A stretch of DNA of 64,000 nt from Erodium maritimum (lineage: Eukaryota; Streptophyta; Magnoliopsida; Geraniales; Geraniaceae): positions 69,040,221 through 69,104,220 of the forward strand of contig OY997594.1 in assembly GCA_963921825.1 (NCBI GenBank), read 5' to 3'. Below are positions 44,059 to 55,906 of this stretch, one piece after another. The position numbers and the translations under genes are program-made. Each line of letters starts with the position of its first letter. Position 1 is the first letter of the stretch. The notes under the pieces were generated by a model, which made no database searches, was not told the DNA's origin, and was given only the letters and a program-made list of their open reading frames with translations.

Positions 44059-46877
44059 ATGAATTGGCGGAGTCCTCTGAGGATGGTCTCGGTTAATGTG
44101 GGGATGCTCCATTATGTACTGGACCATGTCTACGGCGCGTTTATGCACCGGAGCAAGCTAAGCCCGCAATTTTTTTCCAGAGGTTGGGGTGGGCAGAAGC
44201 TTGAAATGCTGGAGAGGATAATCAACCAGCTCTTCCCAGAGGCTCAGAGCCAGAACTGGCCTCCAACTCTGGTTCAGCCCATTTGGAAAACAGTTTGGGA
44301 GACGAAGAATGCTTGTTTGAGAGAAGGTGTTTTCAGAACCCCTTGTGATGAGCAGCTCCTTGGTGCTCTGCCTCCTGAAAGCCACAATGCCAGAGTTGCC
44401 TTCCTCACTCCCAAGTCTGTGCCCCCTCAGAATATGGCCTGTGTGGTTCATCTTGCTGGTAATTTGTGGTTTCTATTCCCTCTTTTTAATTTGTTAGTTT
44501 GGTCTCTAGCTCACCTAGTTTTGTTACTGCTTGGTGTTTTAGGTTTGGGCATAATGTAGGTGTGTTTTTGATCCGTATGATTATACACACATGAATACAT
44601 TGTTGTTAATATAATCACAGTTACAATTATCATAAGGTTTTACAAATGTGAATTGGCTTGTAGAAGAGATTGGATAAGTTCTTAGAAGGTTTGAACTCAT
44701 TGTTCTTTCCCGTTGCTTTGAATGAGATGTGGTTGATTAGTTTGTTATATCATTGTTTGCCTGAACAATTCAATTTTGACAGGCAACTTTGCGAATAATT
44801 AGCTCCTACTTAATCGGTTACCTAGGTTCAGACTGCATTCATATTCTATAGTAGGACTTTGTTTTGTAAATCTGCCTTTGTGGCCATAATGAAATGCTGA
44901 CTCTCCTAGAAGATAGCCACTTCTGTCTCCTTGTCATGTATCTCAATACTTGCAACCATACCTATTTTGGAAGGGAAATTGCTTAGATAGTCACCTATTG
45001 TGACAATGTGATCCTTTTCATCCAACAAAGACAACAGACTATGATTTTTGCCATATCCTGAACTCTGATTCAGGCTACTAATGCTGAATCCTACCTTGCA
45101 AATTCTGTATTAGAACTGTTTTGAGCACTCATGCGCCTACTGCCCTCTGAGTGCAGTCTATATGTAGACCTTTTCCCATCTCCAGTTTGAAGTCAAGGTC
45201 CTAAAGTAAGGGTGAGGAATGGCTGTGGCTTCAGTGTTTTGGAATTGCTTAGCCAACCATCATCAGAAGGGCTCATCAGATGAACCGTTAACCGTCTCAA
45301 GCAATAATAATTAAGGATGAAATCTAGAATATGTGTTCTATGCACTGATACATGTTTTTATGACTTCAGGATTGAGAGTAGCTAGTGATCCGGTCTGTGT
45401 GGAGATAACTCTTCAGTATTTTGTAGGTCTAAGAAAACTCATCCTACTGTTAGTTCTTGAGTATCAGCTTTATAGGTCTAAATTGGTTTCAAATTTATGA
45501 ACATAATTACAAACTATCTGCTATAGATACCCTGGAAAGTGTACCCTCCAACTGTTCCCGTACTCTTATAAGTTTTGGTTTGACTGTTAACTGTTTGTAT
45601 TAATTGATGCACCCCCTTCTTACAGGAACTGGAGATCATACATTTGACCGTAGATTGCGTCTTGGAGGACCATTGCTGAAGCAGAATATTGCAACCATGG
45701 TGCTTGAAAGGTAATAAATAGGCCAATTCTTCTATCCTTGCGCAGAACTTCTTTATTATAGTTATTCGTGTACAATATAGGGTTTTGATTCAAGCCTAAT
45801 ATGGAATTTGCAGTCCTTTCTATGGACAGAGGCGTCCTGTACTGCAGCGGGGTGCAAAACTGTTGTGTGTCAGTGACTTGCTCTTGTTAGGAAGAGCTAC
45901 CATTGAAGAAGCACGCAGTCTCTTGCATTGGTTAGATTTTGAGGCAGGGTTTGGCAAGATGGGTGTTTGTGGACTTAGTATGGGTAAGGCGAACAGATCC
46001 TCATTTATAATTAAACTATAAAGAAATCATTGTTCATGTCAACTAGGGCAAAGCTGATCTAAATTAGATACATACACTTACAATTTAGTCCGTTTATTTC
46101 GTAGTTTGATCCTTTGGATGCAATCTAGGTGGAGTACATGCTGCAATGGTTGGATCTCTGCATCCTACACCCGTTGCAACGCTTCCTTTCCTTTCTCCAC
46201 ACTCTGCTGTTGTGGCATTCTGTGAAGGTATATTAAAGCACGGCACTGCATGGGAAGCACTGAGAAAGGACCTTACAGTACAAAAGGCTGGAATGACACT
46301 CGAGGAGGTGAAAGAAAGGATGCGATTTGTATTGTCTCTCACTGATGTCACACGCTTTCCAATTCCCAAAAACCCCAATGCCGTGATATTTGTCAGTGCT
46401 ACTGTAAGTATACAATCTTATTTCACTGTCACCGCGTGAAAGTTAAACAAAAAGTAGGTGATAGTTATGTGGTATTGATTATCTTATTTCACCGTTGCCC
46501 ATCTTTATCATCATGGTAATCTATCAACATGCTTGCATCATGCTCAGCAGCCTAATCTATGATACTGAATTGCAGACAGTCAATATCATCTGAAATGCAT
46601 TTCGTTCATTATGTGCGTCACTTGATTCACTTGTAATAAGAACAACAGAAGTTCTTCAAATATTTCTTTGCTATTTCTTAGAGTGTATCAATGGTTTCAG
46701 GATGACGGATACATCCCACAACACTCAGTGCTAGAGCTTCAGAAAGCTTGGCCAGGTTCAGAAGTCAGATGGGTTACAGGCGGGCATGTCTCATCCTTCA
46801 TTCTTCACAATGATGAGTTCCGCAAGGCAATTGTTGACGGTCTTGACAGAATACAATGGAAAGAACCTCCATTGTGA
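44059..46877 (+). CDS. ABHD18-like alpha/beta hydrolase (DUF2048)
   Basis: Five exons: 44059-44458, 45626-45710, 45814-45983, 46129-46403 and 46701-46877, all with GT-AG introns and compatible phases, giving 368 residues. The nucleophile elbow is GLSMG (Ser217). DDGYIP (Asp311/312) and GGHVSSF (His339) supply likely acid and base. HLAGTGDHTFDRR gives the oxyanion-strand region. Length and sequence match the single-copy plant DUF2048/ABHD18 family; the precise substrate in plants is not established, a lipid or ester being likely. 44059 was chosen because it begins MNWRSPLRMVSVN, with family similarity from the inner Met onward. No damage is visible. Confidence 0.92.
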
Positions 46878-48176
46878 CGGTGACAAATGTAAACCCCGGT
46901 GTTGATAATTAATATGAAAGGTGACTGTTACTGATTACTCCTCGCCTTTAGGCAGTGTTTTTGGTAGTGCAAGCTCAAAGTGGGAATGTAAATGACATTT
47001 TTCCTTTTTTTATACATTTTTTTGGAACTTTCTTGTGATAATGAAACAGAATCCTGTAACAATATTGAGAGAACTAGGCCTTTTGAAACCTTGAAAAGGC
47101 TTGTACATATATATCTCTTTTTTTATGAATTTGGGACTCCCCATAGCAATTGTACAACTCTCAAGGATACAAAGAACAGCCTTAAAAAGATAATCCTGAC
47201 CATCAAATCAATTGTTCAAACATTCAATCAAGTAAACTTTTGTTTGTTGTGTACAAATTTTGACCATTTCACTTGTGTTCAATGTTCTAAGACAAGAAAA
47301 AGAAGGGCCTTATTGGGAGAGAATAATAATACAAACATTAATGTAAGGAAGGAATAAAGATGGAGAAGAATAAAGGGTGATGATGATAAAGGGTCTTTAG
47401 GTGTAATGTACACTTTTATTTATTCGAATTCCAATCTTGCTTTTGCTTTATTCAAATTCACCAAACTACGCCACCATACTCAATTCTCTGCTTTAGCTCA
47501 GCTTCTCTTATCTGCTTATTGGCAACATAAACAAGATGTTAGGAGCCTGATCTTGCTGGTTCAGTGCCACCAAATTGATCTGCATATCTTCAGATGAGAG
47601 AGCAATTTGGATGTCACATTGTCCTCAACAGTTCTTGACCATACTGCAAATTACCTGTAAAAGCTTCATAGAGAATCTATACTGTCAACAAAATCCTGAT
47701 AAAGACTATCTTTGTCTTCTCTCAGGGGTATCATTTTGCAATCATAACCATAAATTAACCCATAAACACAAAGCAAAATGCTACTCCAGAGCATCTACCA
47801 CCTTTTGTTAATTCTGTATATGGCCTTTTGGCTTAAAAGAAACAACACAAAAGAGAAGTAACAGTAAGGGTGGTATCGGAGGGTGTGTGAGGTGAAGCAC
47901 ATTATTTAGTTGACAACCGAAAAAGCTAGAGAAGAGAAGCATCTTTGGAACTGCACTAGAAGCTTCTTTCTGCTCGTCAAATATCCCAAAACTCAGTGAA
48001 ACTTTTGACTTTTTGAGAATTGATAAATGCATCTAGTGATTATGCTGGAGCTGCAACTTTCTTGGGTAAACTAGAATTTATAACTGAATTGCAAGGCAAT
48101 GAAGATGGAGATGGAGCTGATCACTTACCAGTAATCCCAACTACACAGAGAAGAGAAGCTTTCATGTACCTGCCAG
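46878..48176 (+). other. ABHD18 3' flank and FTIP1-like upstream region
   Basis: AT-rich sequence with no convincing gene. The last part (about 47850-48176) is probably the first non-coding exon of the FTIP1-like gene, ending TGCCAG before a GTGAGA donor. The 62-codon frame at 48020-48208 crosses that donor and is probably not translated as such. Confidence 0.5.
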
Positions 48177-48250
48177 GTGAGATAGAGAAATGTTCAGTTA
48201 TGTTGTAGTTCATATTGATACTCATATTTCTATACTCTTTTCTTGCACAG
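48177..48250 (+). other. Probable 5'-UTR intron of the FTIP1-like gene
   Basis: GTGAGATAGAG opens and TTTTCTTGCACAG closes a 74-bp interval 60 bp before the start codon. Both splice sites are near consensus. Leader introns are common in this gene family. Confidence 0.6.
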
Positions 48251-48310
48251 CCAAGGACAAAAGAAGAACCAAGTACCTGCTGTGAAGCTCTAACTTGAAC
48301 CTTTGCACAA

Positions 48311-50674
48311 ATGAACCCTGTTGCTGCCAGTCAGAAAGAGGACTACAAGCTGAAAGACACCAAACCCCAGCTGGGAGAGAGGTGGCCACATGGAGGAGTC
48401 CGCGGTGGAGGAGGATGGATCAGCAGCGAAAGAGCTACAAGCACTTATGACCTCGTTGAGCAGATGTTCTACCTCTATGTTAGAGTTGTGAGAGCCAGAG
48501 ACCTTCCCACAAACACTGTGACCGGAAGTTGCGACCCTTATGTGGAAGTGAAGGTTGGGAATTACAAAGGCAAGACTCAGCACTTCGAGAAGAAGTCAAA
48601 CCCGGAATGGAAACAGGTATTTTCCTTTTCCAAAGACAAGCTTCAATCTTCGGTTGTTGAGGTTTTTGTGAGGGACAGAGAGATGGTGGCCAGAGATGAT
48701 TACATTGGGAAGGTGGTGTTTGACATGAATGAAGTGCCTACAAGGGTTCCTCCCGATAGTCCCTTGGCACCTCAGTGGTATAGATTAGAAGATCGAAAAG
48801 GAGACAATAAGGTGAGAGGAGAGGTTATGCTTGCAGTTTGGATGGGGACACAAGCTGATGAAGCTTTTCCTGAGGCATGGCACTCGGACGCTGCTACAGT
48901 TAGTGGAGAGGGTGTTTTTAGTATCCGATCAAAAGTCTATGTTTCACCAAAACTATGGTACCTCAGAGTCAATATCATTGAAGCTCAAGATGTAGAGCCA
49001 CATGACAAGAGCCAAGTGCCACAGGCTTTTGTGAAGGCTCAAGTTGGAAACCAGATACTCAAGACCAAACCATGCCCAACCAAGACCACAAACCCTTTAT
49101 GGAATGAAGATCTGGTGTTTGTAGCAGCCGAGCCATTTGAAGAGCAACTAGTACTCACTGTTGAAAACAAGGCGGGCTCAAAGGATGAGGTTATTGGGAG
49201 GATAAACTTACCTCTCAACATCTTCGAGAGGCGATTAGATCACAGGCCAGTCCACTCTCGTTGGTTCAACCTGGAGAGGTTTGGGTTTGGTGTTCTAGAG
49301 GGTGACAAGAGGCACGAGCTCAAGTTTTCAAGCAGGATTCATCTGAGAGTCTGTCTTGAGGGAGCTTACCATGTGCTGGATGAATCAACCTTGTATATAA
49401 GCGACCAGCGCCCGACTGCTAGGCAGCTGTGGAAGCAGCCAATTGGGATCCTTGAAGTCGGGTTCTTGAGTGCTCAAGGCCTTCCCTCCATGAAGACAAA
49501 GGAGGGAAAATCAACCACAGATGCTTACTGTGTGGCCAAGTATGGGCAAAAGTGGGTGAGAACCAGAACGATCATGGAGACTTCGAATCCCAAATGGAAT
49601 GAGCAATACACATGGGAGGTTTACGACCCCTGCACAGTCATCACGTTGGGAGTCTTCGACAACTGCCATTTGGGTGGTGGAGGTTCCAAGAACGACTCCA
49701 AGATTGGAAAGGTCAGAATCCGCCTCTCTACCCTCCAGGCCGATAGGATATACACACACTCGTATCCGCTCCTTGTCTTGCAATCCTCTGGAGTGAAGAA
49801 AATGGGAGAGCTCCAACTAGCGGTTCGATTCACTTGCCTCTCTCTAGCAAACATGATCTACCTGTACGGACACCCATTGCTCCCAAAAATGCATTACTTG
49901 CATCCATTCACAGTGAACCAGCTGGACAGTCTGAGATTCCAAGCCATGAGCATCGTTGCAGTGAGGCTTGGAAGAGCGGAGCCGCCACTGAGGAAGGAGG
50001 TGGTGGAGTACATGCTGGATGTGGACTCCCACATGTGGAGCATGAGAAGGAGCAAAGCCAACTTCTTCAGGGTTGTCTCACTCTTCTCAGGCATACTCTC
50101 CATGAGCAAGTGGCTTGGAGAGGTTAGGCACTGGAAGAACCCGGTGACCTCAGTGCTAGTCCATATCCTGTTCTTCATTCTGATATGCTACCCGGAACTG
50201 ATACTCCCAACCATCTTCCTCTACATGTTCCTGATAGGGATATGGAACTTTAGGTTCCGGCCAAGGCACCCACCTCACATGGACACCAAGCTTTCATGGG
50301 CGGAGGCTGCCGCTCCGGATGAGTTGGACGAGGAATTTGACACCTTTCCAACATCTAAGGCTACTGCTGTTGTGAAGATGAGATATGACAGGCTGAGGAG
50401 CGTGGCGGGGAGGATCCAAACCGTTGTGGGAGACATAGCGACACAAGGAGAGAGGCTGCAAGCCGTGCTCAGCTGGAGAGATCCGAGAGCTTCAAGCTTG
50501 TTCGTTGCTTTCTGTCTTGTTGCAGCTATTGCGCTCTACATCACTCCCTTCAGGATCATTGCTTTGGTTTCTGGCATAGTCTGGCTACGCCATCCCAGGT
50601 TCCGGAGCAAGCTACCGTCATATCCCAGCAACTTCTTCAGGAGATTGCCATCTCGGGCTGACAGTATGCTCTGA
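48311..50674 (+). CDS. FTIP1: FT-interacting protein 1-like MCTP
   Basis: A single coding exon of 787 residues. Three C2 domains lie at about 54-155, 215-320 and 377-490; a C-terminal PRT_C region (about 632-787) holds two hydrophobic stretches at about 612-645 and 728-759. Family words include GERWPHGG and GGGGWISSERA near the N-terminus, FEKKSNPEWKQVF, WMGTQADEAFPEAWHSDA, YGQKWVRTRT, YPELILPTIFLY and WRDPRAS. MCTPs anchor in the ER by their C-terminus while C2 domains contact the plasma membrane, often at plasmodesmata. FTIP1 is known to help FT protein pass from companion cells to sieve elements. The GERWPHGG N-terminus marks the FTIP1 branch. It is intact. Confidence 0.93.
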   Translation: MNPVAASQKEDYKLKDTKPQLGERWPHGGVRGGGGWISSERATSTYDLVEQMFYLYVRVVRARDLPTNTVTGSCDPYVEVKVGNYKGKTQHFEKKSNPEWKQVFSFSKDKLQSSVVEVFVRDREMVARDDYIGKVVFDMNEVPTRVPPDSPLAPQWYRLEDRKGDNKVRGEVMLAVWMGTQADEAFPEAWHSDAATVSGEGVFSIRSKVYVSPKLWYLRVNIIEAQDVEPHDKSQVPQAFVKAQVGNQILKTKPCPTKTTNPLWNEDLVFVAAEPFEEQLVLTVENKAGSKDEVIGRINLPLNIFERRLDHRPVHSRWFNLERFGFGVLEGDKRHELKFSSRIHLRVCLEGAYHVLDESTLYISDQRPTARQLWKQPIGILEVGFLSAQGLPSMKTKEGKSTTDAYCVAKYGQKWVRTRTIMETSNPKWNEQYTWEVYDPCTVITLGVFDNCHLGGGGSKNDSKIGKVRIRLSTLQADRIYTHSYPLLVLQSSGVKKMGELQLAVRFTCLSLANMIYLYGHPLLPKMHYLHPFTVNQLDSLRFQAMSIVAVRLGRAEPPLRKEVVEYMLDVDSHMWSMRRSKANFFRVVSLFSGILSMSKWLGEVRHWKNPVTSVLVHILFFILICYPELILPTIFLYMFLIGIWNFRFRPRHPPHMDTKLSWAEAAAPDELDEEFDTFPTSKATAVVKMRYDRLRSVAGRIQTVVGDIATQGERLQAVLSWRDPRASSLFVAFCLVAAIALYITPFRIIALVSGIVWLRHPRFRSKLPSYPSNFFRRLPSRADSML

Positions 50675-50731
50675 AATCAAACAGCTTCAAATATTATTTC
50701 TGCATTTCCTCTGTGCTTTGTAACGCATTTC

Positions 50732-50737
50732 AATAAA
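50732..50737 (+). terminator. Polyadenylation signal of the FTIP1-like gene
   Basis: AATAAA lies 58 bp after the stop codon, followed by T-rich sequence. Confidence 0.6.
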
Positions 50738-50759
50738 TTTCTCTGTTTTACAACTGCTT

Positions 50760-52021
50760 CTATTTCCTAGGTTATATCAGAGTTTCATTACACTTATGTG
50801 AACAAGAAAAGCCATTTTCTATCTTAAACTGAAGTTCATTCACATGTCTTAGAGGAACACCATTATGCTAAGGCATGGGAGTTTCCTTGCGTAGAACACT
50901 TTCAAGAGTAGAAAGATTTCAAAAGCATATGAATCATGAACAACAAAGAAAGGATGCGACCAACTGAGAAAGCAGTGGCTACTCCACAGAATAAGAACAA
51001 TAAGGTTCACAGCTAAGAAGTGGTCACGAAGAAGGTCTTAATAAGTCTGTGATGATGAAGAATATAGACAAATGCATCGTCAAGGTACTGACAACCACCA
51101 TAAACAAGGCTGCTATGGAGGTCAGCAGAATTTGAGTATACGCACAATTTTAATGGTGCAATACAAAGACCAACCCGAGATAAGCATAAAAAATAAAATA
51201 GGCTGCATAAACACGATGTTTAAGCTGTTCAAATATGCTTGAGAGCCACATCACATCTCTTCATGAAATTCTGTAACAAAGTCACTATCTTCAAGATTAA
51301 AAAAAAGTCAAATTCACCCAAAAAAAAAATTGTTCACATAGCATTAGAGCTCGGGTGTCAATCATGTAAATGACCCAATACCCACTAATAATTGCTAAAA
51401 TCAAATCACAACTAAGGCAGGTAACAATCTATATACCATGTGAAAATTCTTGTTTAATCAATACAACTAATCCCAGTGAAGAACACATAACAGAGATCTT
51501 AAAATCACAACAGTATATACATGATCAAATGAAAATCAATACCAACCAACCAAAAATAAAAATCTATAAGAACCCACCAGTGAGCTAGAGCGTGAGGAAG
51601 AACCTGAGCTTGGTGGGTCTGGGTTCACGATTTTTGAGGAGCGGCTTCTTAAATCCGTCGTCAGGTTAGAACTTAAGGGCCTTGATTCCCAGAGACCTCG
51701 CTTGTGATACATTTCGGAGCTCGAGCACTCACCGGCGTCCCGAATCAGACGACGGCGATCCGGGAGGTTCTCGCCTTTCTCGTGTTCGGAGCCATCGCCG
51801 TTTCTCAGTCTCGCCGACCACTGGTCTGTAGGCTTCGAGTCGAGAGGAAGTGAGCTAGACAGATAATTAATTGGGCTTTCAATAATTGGGCCCTTTAATA
51901 TTTATCTAGTATGGGCTCTAGTTGGGTCATGAAGTGGGCTTTGTCTAAGCCCATTTCTCCTATCTTTGGTTTGATTATGTTTTTAATTTTTTTTTTATCT
52001 AGGTTTTGTAAATCTTAGACT
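50760..52021. other. Intergenic with a GC-rich block
   Basis: AT-rich except for 51595-51850, which is GC- and CpG-rich in the manner of a plant 5' exon. On the minus strand it carries ATGGCTCCGAACACGAG and a donor-like GCCGGTGAGTGC. No protein could be followed through it. Confidence 0.4.
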
Positions 52022-52030
52022 TTTAAATAA

Positions 52031-52335
52031 GGGTTAATTACCTTTAGTACCCCTTATGTATTGGTAACACACATTTAGTACCCCTTATGTATTGGTAACA
52101 CACTGGATAAAATTTTGGTCAAGTTTAGGCCATTTTGACGACCTGTGACCAATTGATAAGGCGTGTAATTGTCTCGTTACCAATACATAAGGGGTATTAA
52201 ATGATGTGTGATCAATTCATAAGGGGTACTAAATGTGTGTTACCAAAACGTAGGGGTGGTTTTTGAACGTTACCAAACGTAAGGGTACTAAAGGTACGTT
52301 ACCAATGGAAAAGGGGTACAAAAAGGAATTATCCC
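52031..52335. mobile_element. MULE-type MITE, 305 bp
   Basis: Flanked by TTTAAATAA at 52022-52030 and 52336-52344. The ends are inverted: GGGTTAATTACC at left, GGAATTATCCC at right. The interior repeats AGTACCCCTTATGTATTGG twice directly and again inverted. 9-bp duplications point to Mutator-like transposition. Confidence 0.85.
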
Positions 52336-52661
52336 TTTAAATAAAGTAGAAGGACAAGAAAATGGCATCCCTTCGAGGTAACCGTACAAACCAAAGGATG
52401 AGACAAATTTCAGTTCATCTAAACCAAATATCTAAATTGGAGACCACCAACCGAAGAATCAACCGGATATTGATGATGTAAAAATCGTACGTTTAGATTT
52501 CGATGTCGAGGTTTTGAGTTTATAGGCAAGGAAAAAGATCAATAATTGGTAAAACTAGTACTAAGTCTATACAATCACATGGCGTGATCGTGACCCTTCA
52601 TTTTTATAAATCAATGATAACAGCGATCTTTATACTCATCGGTTAAAAAGTACTAGGTCGA

Positions 52662-54098
52662 AAAAACACCCACCCATACTCTCTTCATTTGAGAGCTTCT
52701 CTCTAAAAAAACCCTACCCTTTCGTTTTATTTTTCGCCCTGGCTCCTTCTCCTGCCGGCGGTGCTCTGGTCATCACGACCATGGAGCTGCTGGCGGAGGC
52801 TCTCTCGTAACCTTTCATCTCTCGTAACCTTTCTTCTCTCGTAACCTTTCCTCTCCGTTTTTTTCTTCACCTCGTCTTTTCTCCTTCTTCTCTCTGGCTT
52901 GGCTCCATATCCGACCGAATAGCTTCAGATCTGTAAGATTGGGGGTCTTTTGACGACCTGTGTCACTCCTCTGATCTCCGGAGGTCGATGGATTTGGTAT
53001 TGGCCACCATCGATTTATGTGAGAAGGTGAGGATTGGGCTGCCGGAAACGGTGCCCCTCTGCCATTGATGACCCATTTTCACTTCATATATGTGGCCGAT
53101 TTCGTAGGATTTGTTTGCTTTCTCCTTTTTCCTTCGCTCCTTTACCATGCCTCCGTCTTTGTTCTTCTCCCCCTTCTGGTTTGTTCCTCCGGAAACTGTC
53201 AGATCTTCTTCTTTTTTGATGTGACGGTCGATGGCGTCTCCTTCCATGCATGGAAGGTTAGGGCAGATACGAACTGGGTGTGGGTCGACTTTCTGTGGTG
53301 GATTGTCGCGGTTTCGGGCTTCTCTTGCTGTTGTGGTGACTCCGACATCTGCTCCTCAATTTTCATGGCGGTCGATTTCTGATTCAGTTGTGGGACACAT
53401 TTCTTCGACTTTCACCGATGAAGATTGTTGTGAATTTGTTTTTGGCTCGTCACTCCCGGGTTCTGCACGTGTGACTCTTCCTTCGGGTGTGTCCTCTCAC
53501 TCTTGTTCTCCTTCCTCTGTTTTCGATTTGAACGGGTCTCCTTCTCCTAACACGTTTGGTGGAGACTCGACATTCGTGTGCTGGCTGACGTCGAGGTTTT
53601 GGCTATGTGCCTGTGTTACAGACTTGTTCAAGTCGGATTTGGAGGTTCTCTACCGTTGTGGTGTTGGCCACCGGTATGTTGGGGTATATCTGACCCCGGT
53701 GAGATTTGAGGTTGACTTGAGTGAGTTGTTCGTGTGTCGGGTTCTTCTGTGTTGGGTTGTTTGTTTGGGTGATCTACTCCTGTGGTTTTTCTATTTGTTT
53801 AGTTTAGTTCTTGTTTTGTTCTGTCTTTGTTGACAGTAATTTGCTTAAAGGTTGTTAAATCTATTTGGGTAAGATGTTTCAACCCCTGTTGGAGTTGTTA
53901 CTGTTAATTTGTGTGCTTAATGTGAGTTAAATCTTGGTAATTAGACCTGTGTTTGCCCATTGTTTGGGTTTGGTGTGTCGATGTTTTGAGGTGCCTAAAT
54001 GGCATGCTCTTGGTTGTATTTGAGGGTTGCCTCTTGACCTTGTTTTCAGTTTTTGAAAACTTGGTTCTTTTATAAAAAAACTACAGGTAAAAAAAAAG
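52662..54098 (+). mobile_element. Non-coding LINE-like insertion
   Basis: Bounded by AGTACTAGGTCGA (52649-52661) and AGTACAAGGTCGA (54099-54111), a 13-bp duplication with one mismatch. It starts with AAAAAACCCTACCC after a short leader, has TCAGATCTG near 52922, and ends in a T/G-rich block homologous to 8850-9011, with A-runs. The 200-codon frame at 53231-53833 is biased and resembles no known protein. Confidence 0.7.
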
Positions 54099-54111
54099 AG
54101 TACAAGGTCGA

Positions 54112-55567
54112 TGATACATTGGTTAAATCTGAAATGTAATCTCATTTCTTTAAAGAGTGCAGGATCGATGATTTACACTGGTTATACATGAAACGTAATC
54201 TCATCGCTTCATTACTAGAGATGAGTATCTCACAACATTCTACCACGTAGACTTCCGGACACCACTCATGTCTTCCCAAATTGCTGAAACTCGAAGAGCA
54301 TCAACGTCCAACTCCAGACCAACAATATAGAAGGTAACATCGGACCAACATTTTATTACGGGTAACGTCCTAGGGTTGAGAGTTAACATGATGGTGCTAG
54401 GTATAGTGGTGTACTATCTATGGGTGTTATTGATTCTTAAATTCTGGAAATGAAATAAATTTAATATTTTCTTATCGATGATGTGGCCAAACCTCCATCT
54501 GTCATGTGTAAGGTTGTAAAAAGCGTTAGACGTTATTCGGACGGTAAGGACTCTAGGCGTCAGGCGGGAACTAGTCGGAGTCTTGGCGGGGACTAATTTT
54601 TTAACATTTTTAATTATTATTAAATATATATTACACAAATATAATCAAAAATTCAAAATATATACAATATTTTTATAATATAAAAAATATCAAGTATCAA
54701 ATTACAAAATACAAAAAAAAAGAAAACCAAATAATGCTCTTATTTTGATTTTAGAAAAAATATAAGTTATAATGATAAACCATTAAAGAGGGACATGTCC
54801 CATATTTTTTTATCAAGAAATTCAAGAGCACTACAAACATATTGTGTCTCTCACCTTTTCGTCTCTGTTTTAAAGGTCTAACTTCACAAATCAGAGTCTC
54901 AAATTTTCGATTAATCGGACTGGACGACGAGTCGGATGATTTTCAGATTTTGGGACCTCGGAGAAAGGCGTTTTTACAGATATTGACGTTTATAATAGTA
55001 GTCATGTGTATTAACCGTTATATCTAATATTTTTATAGGTGATGTGGTGGAACCTCTAGATGCCACATATCTGAGCCGTTGTAATGGCTTGTTGAGATTT
55101 CATTCCCAATTTCATAATATGTAAAAAATATGATTTTTCTTTCTATATACACCTTTTTTTTCATTTCTTTATCTTTCTTCTCGTCTTCATCCAAAATAGT
55201 GTCAAATTTTTATATATCAATGAAGAGATATATATACATTTGATGAACATGTACAAAATAATAACATGTTATAGACTTTAGAGTGGAACAGAAAACGGTA
55301 CAATACACACAAACAATGCAATAAATGCACACATATCTCAAGATCGAACTTAACACTTCTCGTATGAAAAGTTGAATCTTGACTACTATAACATCCTTTC
55401 AGGGACTATATTTATATTTTCTTTTGTTGTTCAACAACTGATTCCTAACGATTTTTACATCACATTTTGGTTCTAAAAAAGCAAAAAATATATATATAGC
55501 TATCCCTTGGTATTATTGAATGTAATAAAATCAAAATAAATATAATTTATTTAATTTGATTACGATG
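54112..55567. other. AT-rich intergenic with decayed repeat
   Basis: 54112-54210 contains two related stretches (GATGATACATTGG and GATGATTTACACTGG). Around 54515-54600 a run such as GCGTCAGGCGGGAAC resembles a common plant hAT-like MITE, but ends were not resolved. No gene. Confidence 0.4.
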
Positions 55568-55572
55568 GTTTT

Positions 55573-55901
55573 TATTAGAGAACCAACTCAACTAAAAGCT
55601 TAAGCTGATAGTTGAAGGCCCAATTATAGTTATATTCTAACACGCGTCCTCACGGACAAGCTCGTTTACGGGTTTGAAGGTGAATTATATAGAAGAGGGG
55701 ATAAGCCCCTCGAGAAGAGAGATATAAGGGCAGCCCATTTGGGACAAATTTGTAAATTGAGAAGAAATTAGAAATTTTTGTAGAGAGTGGGGTTTGAACC
55801 CGGGTCCGTGAGGTTTCAGGCTCTAATACCATATTAGAGAACCAACTCAACTAAAAGCTTAAGCTGATAGTTGAAGGCCCAATTATAGTTATATTCTAAC
55901 A
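55573..55901 (-). mobile_element. TRIM-like element with identical LTRs (329 bp)
   Basis: Two identical 70-bp LTRs (55573-55642 and 55832-55901). On the minus strand they start TGTTAGAATATAAC and end GGTTCTCTAATA. Directly after the 5' LTR (minus strand) is TGGTATTAGAGC (55820-55831), one base from the initiator tRNA-Met primer site. GTTTT flanks both sides (55568-55572, 55902-55906). The interior is only 189 bp and non-coding. It is one of the smallest LTR-retrotransposon layouts and looks recent. Confidence 0.93.
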
Positions 55902-55906
55902 GTTTT

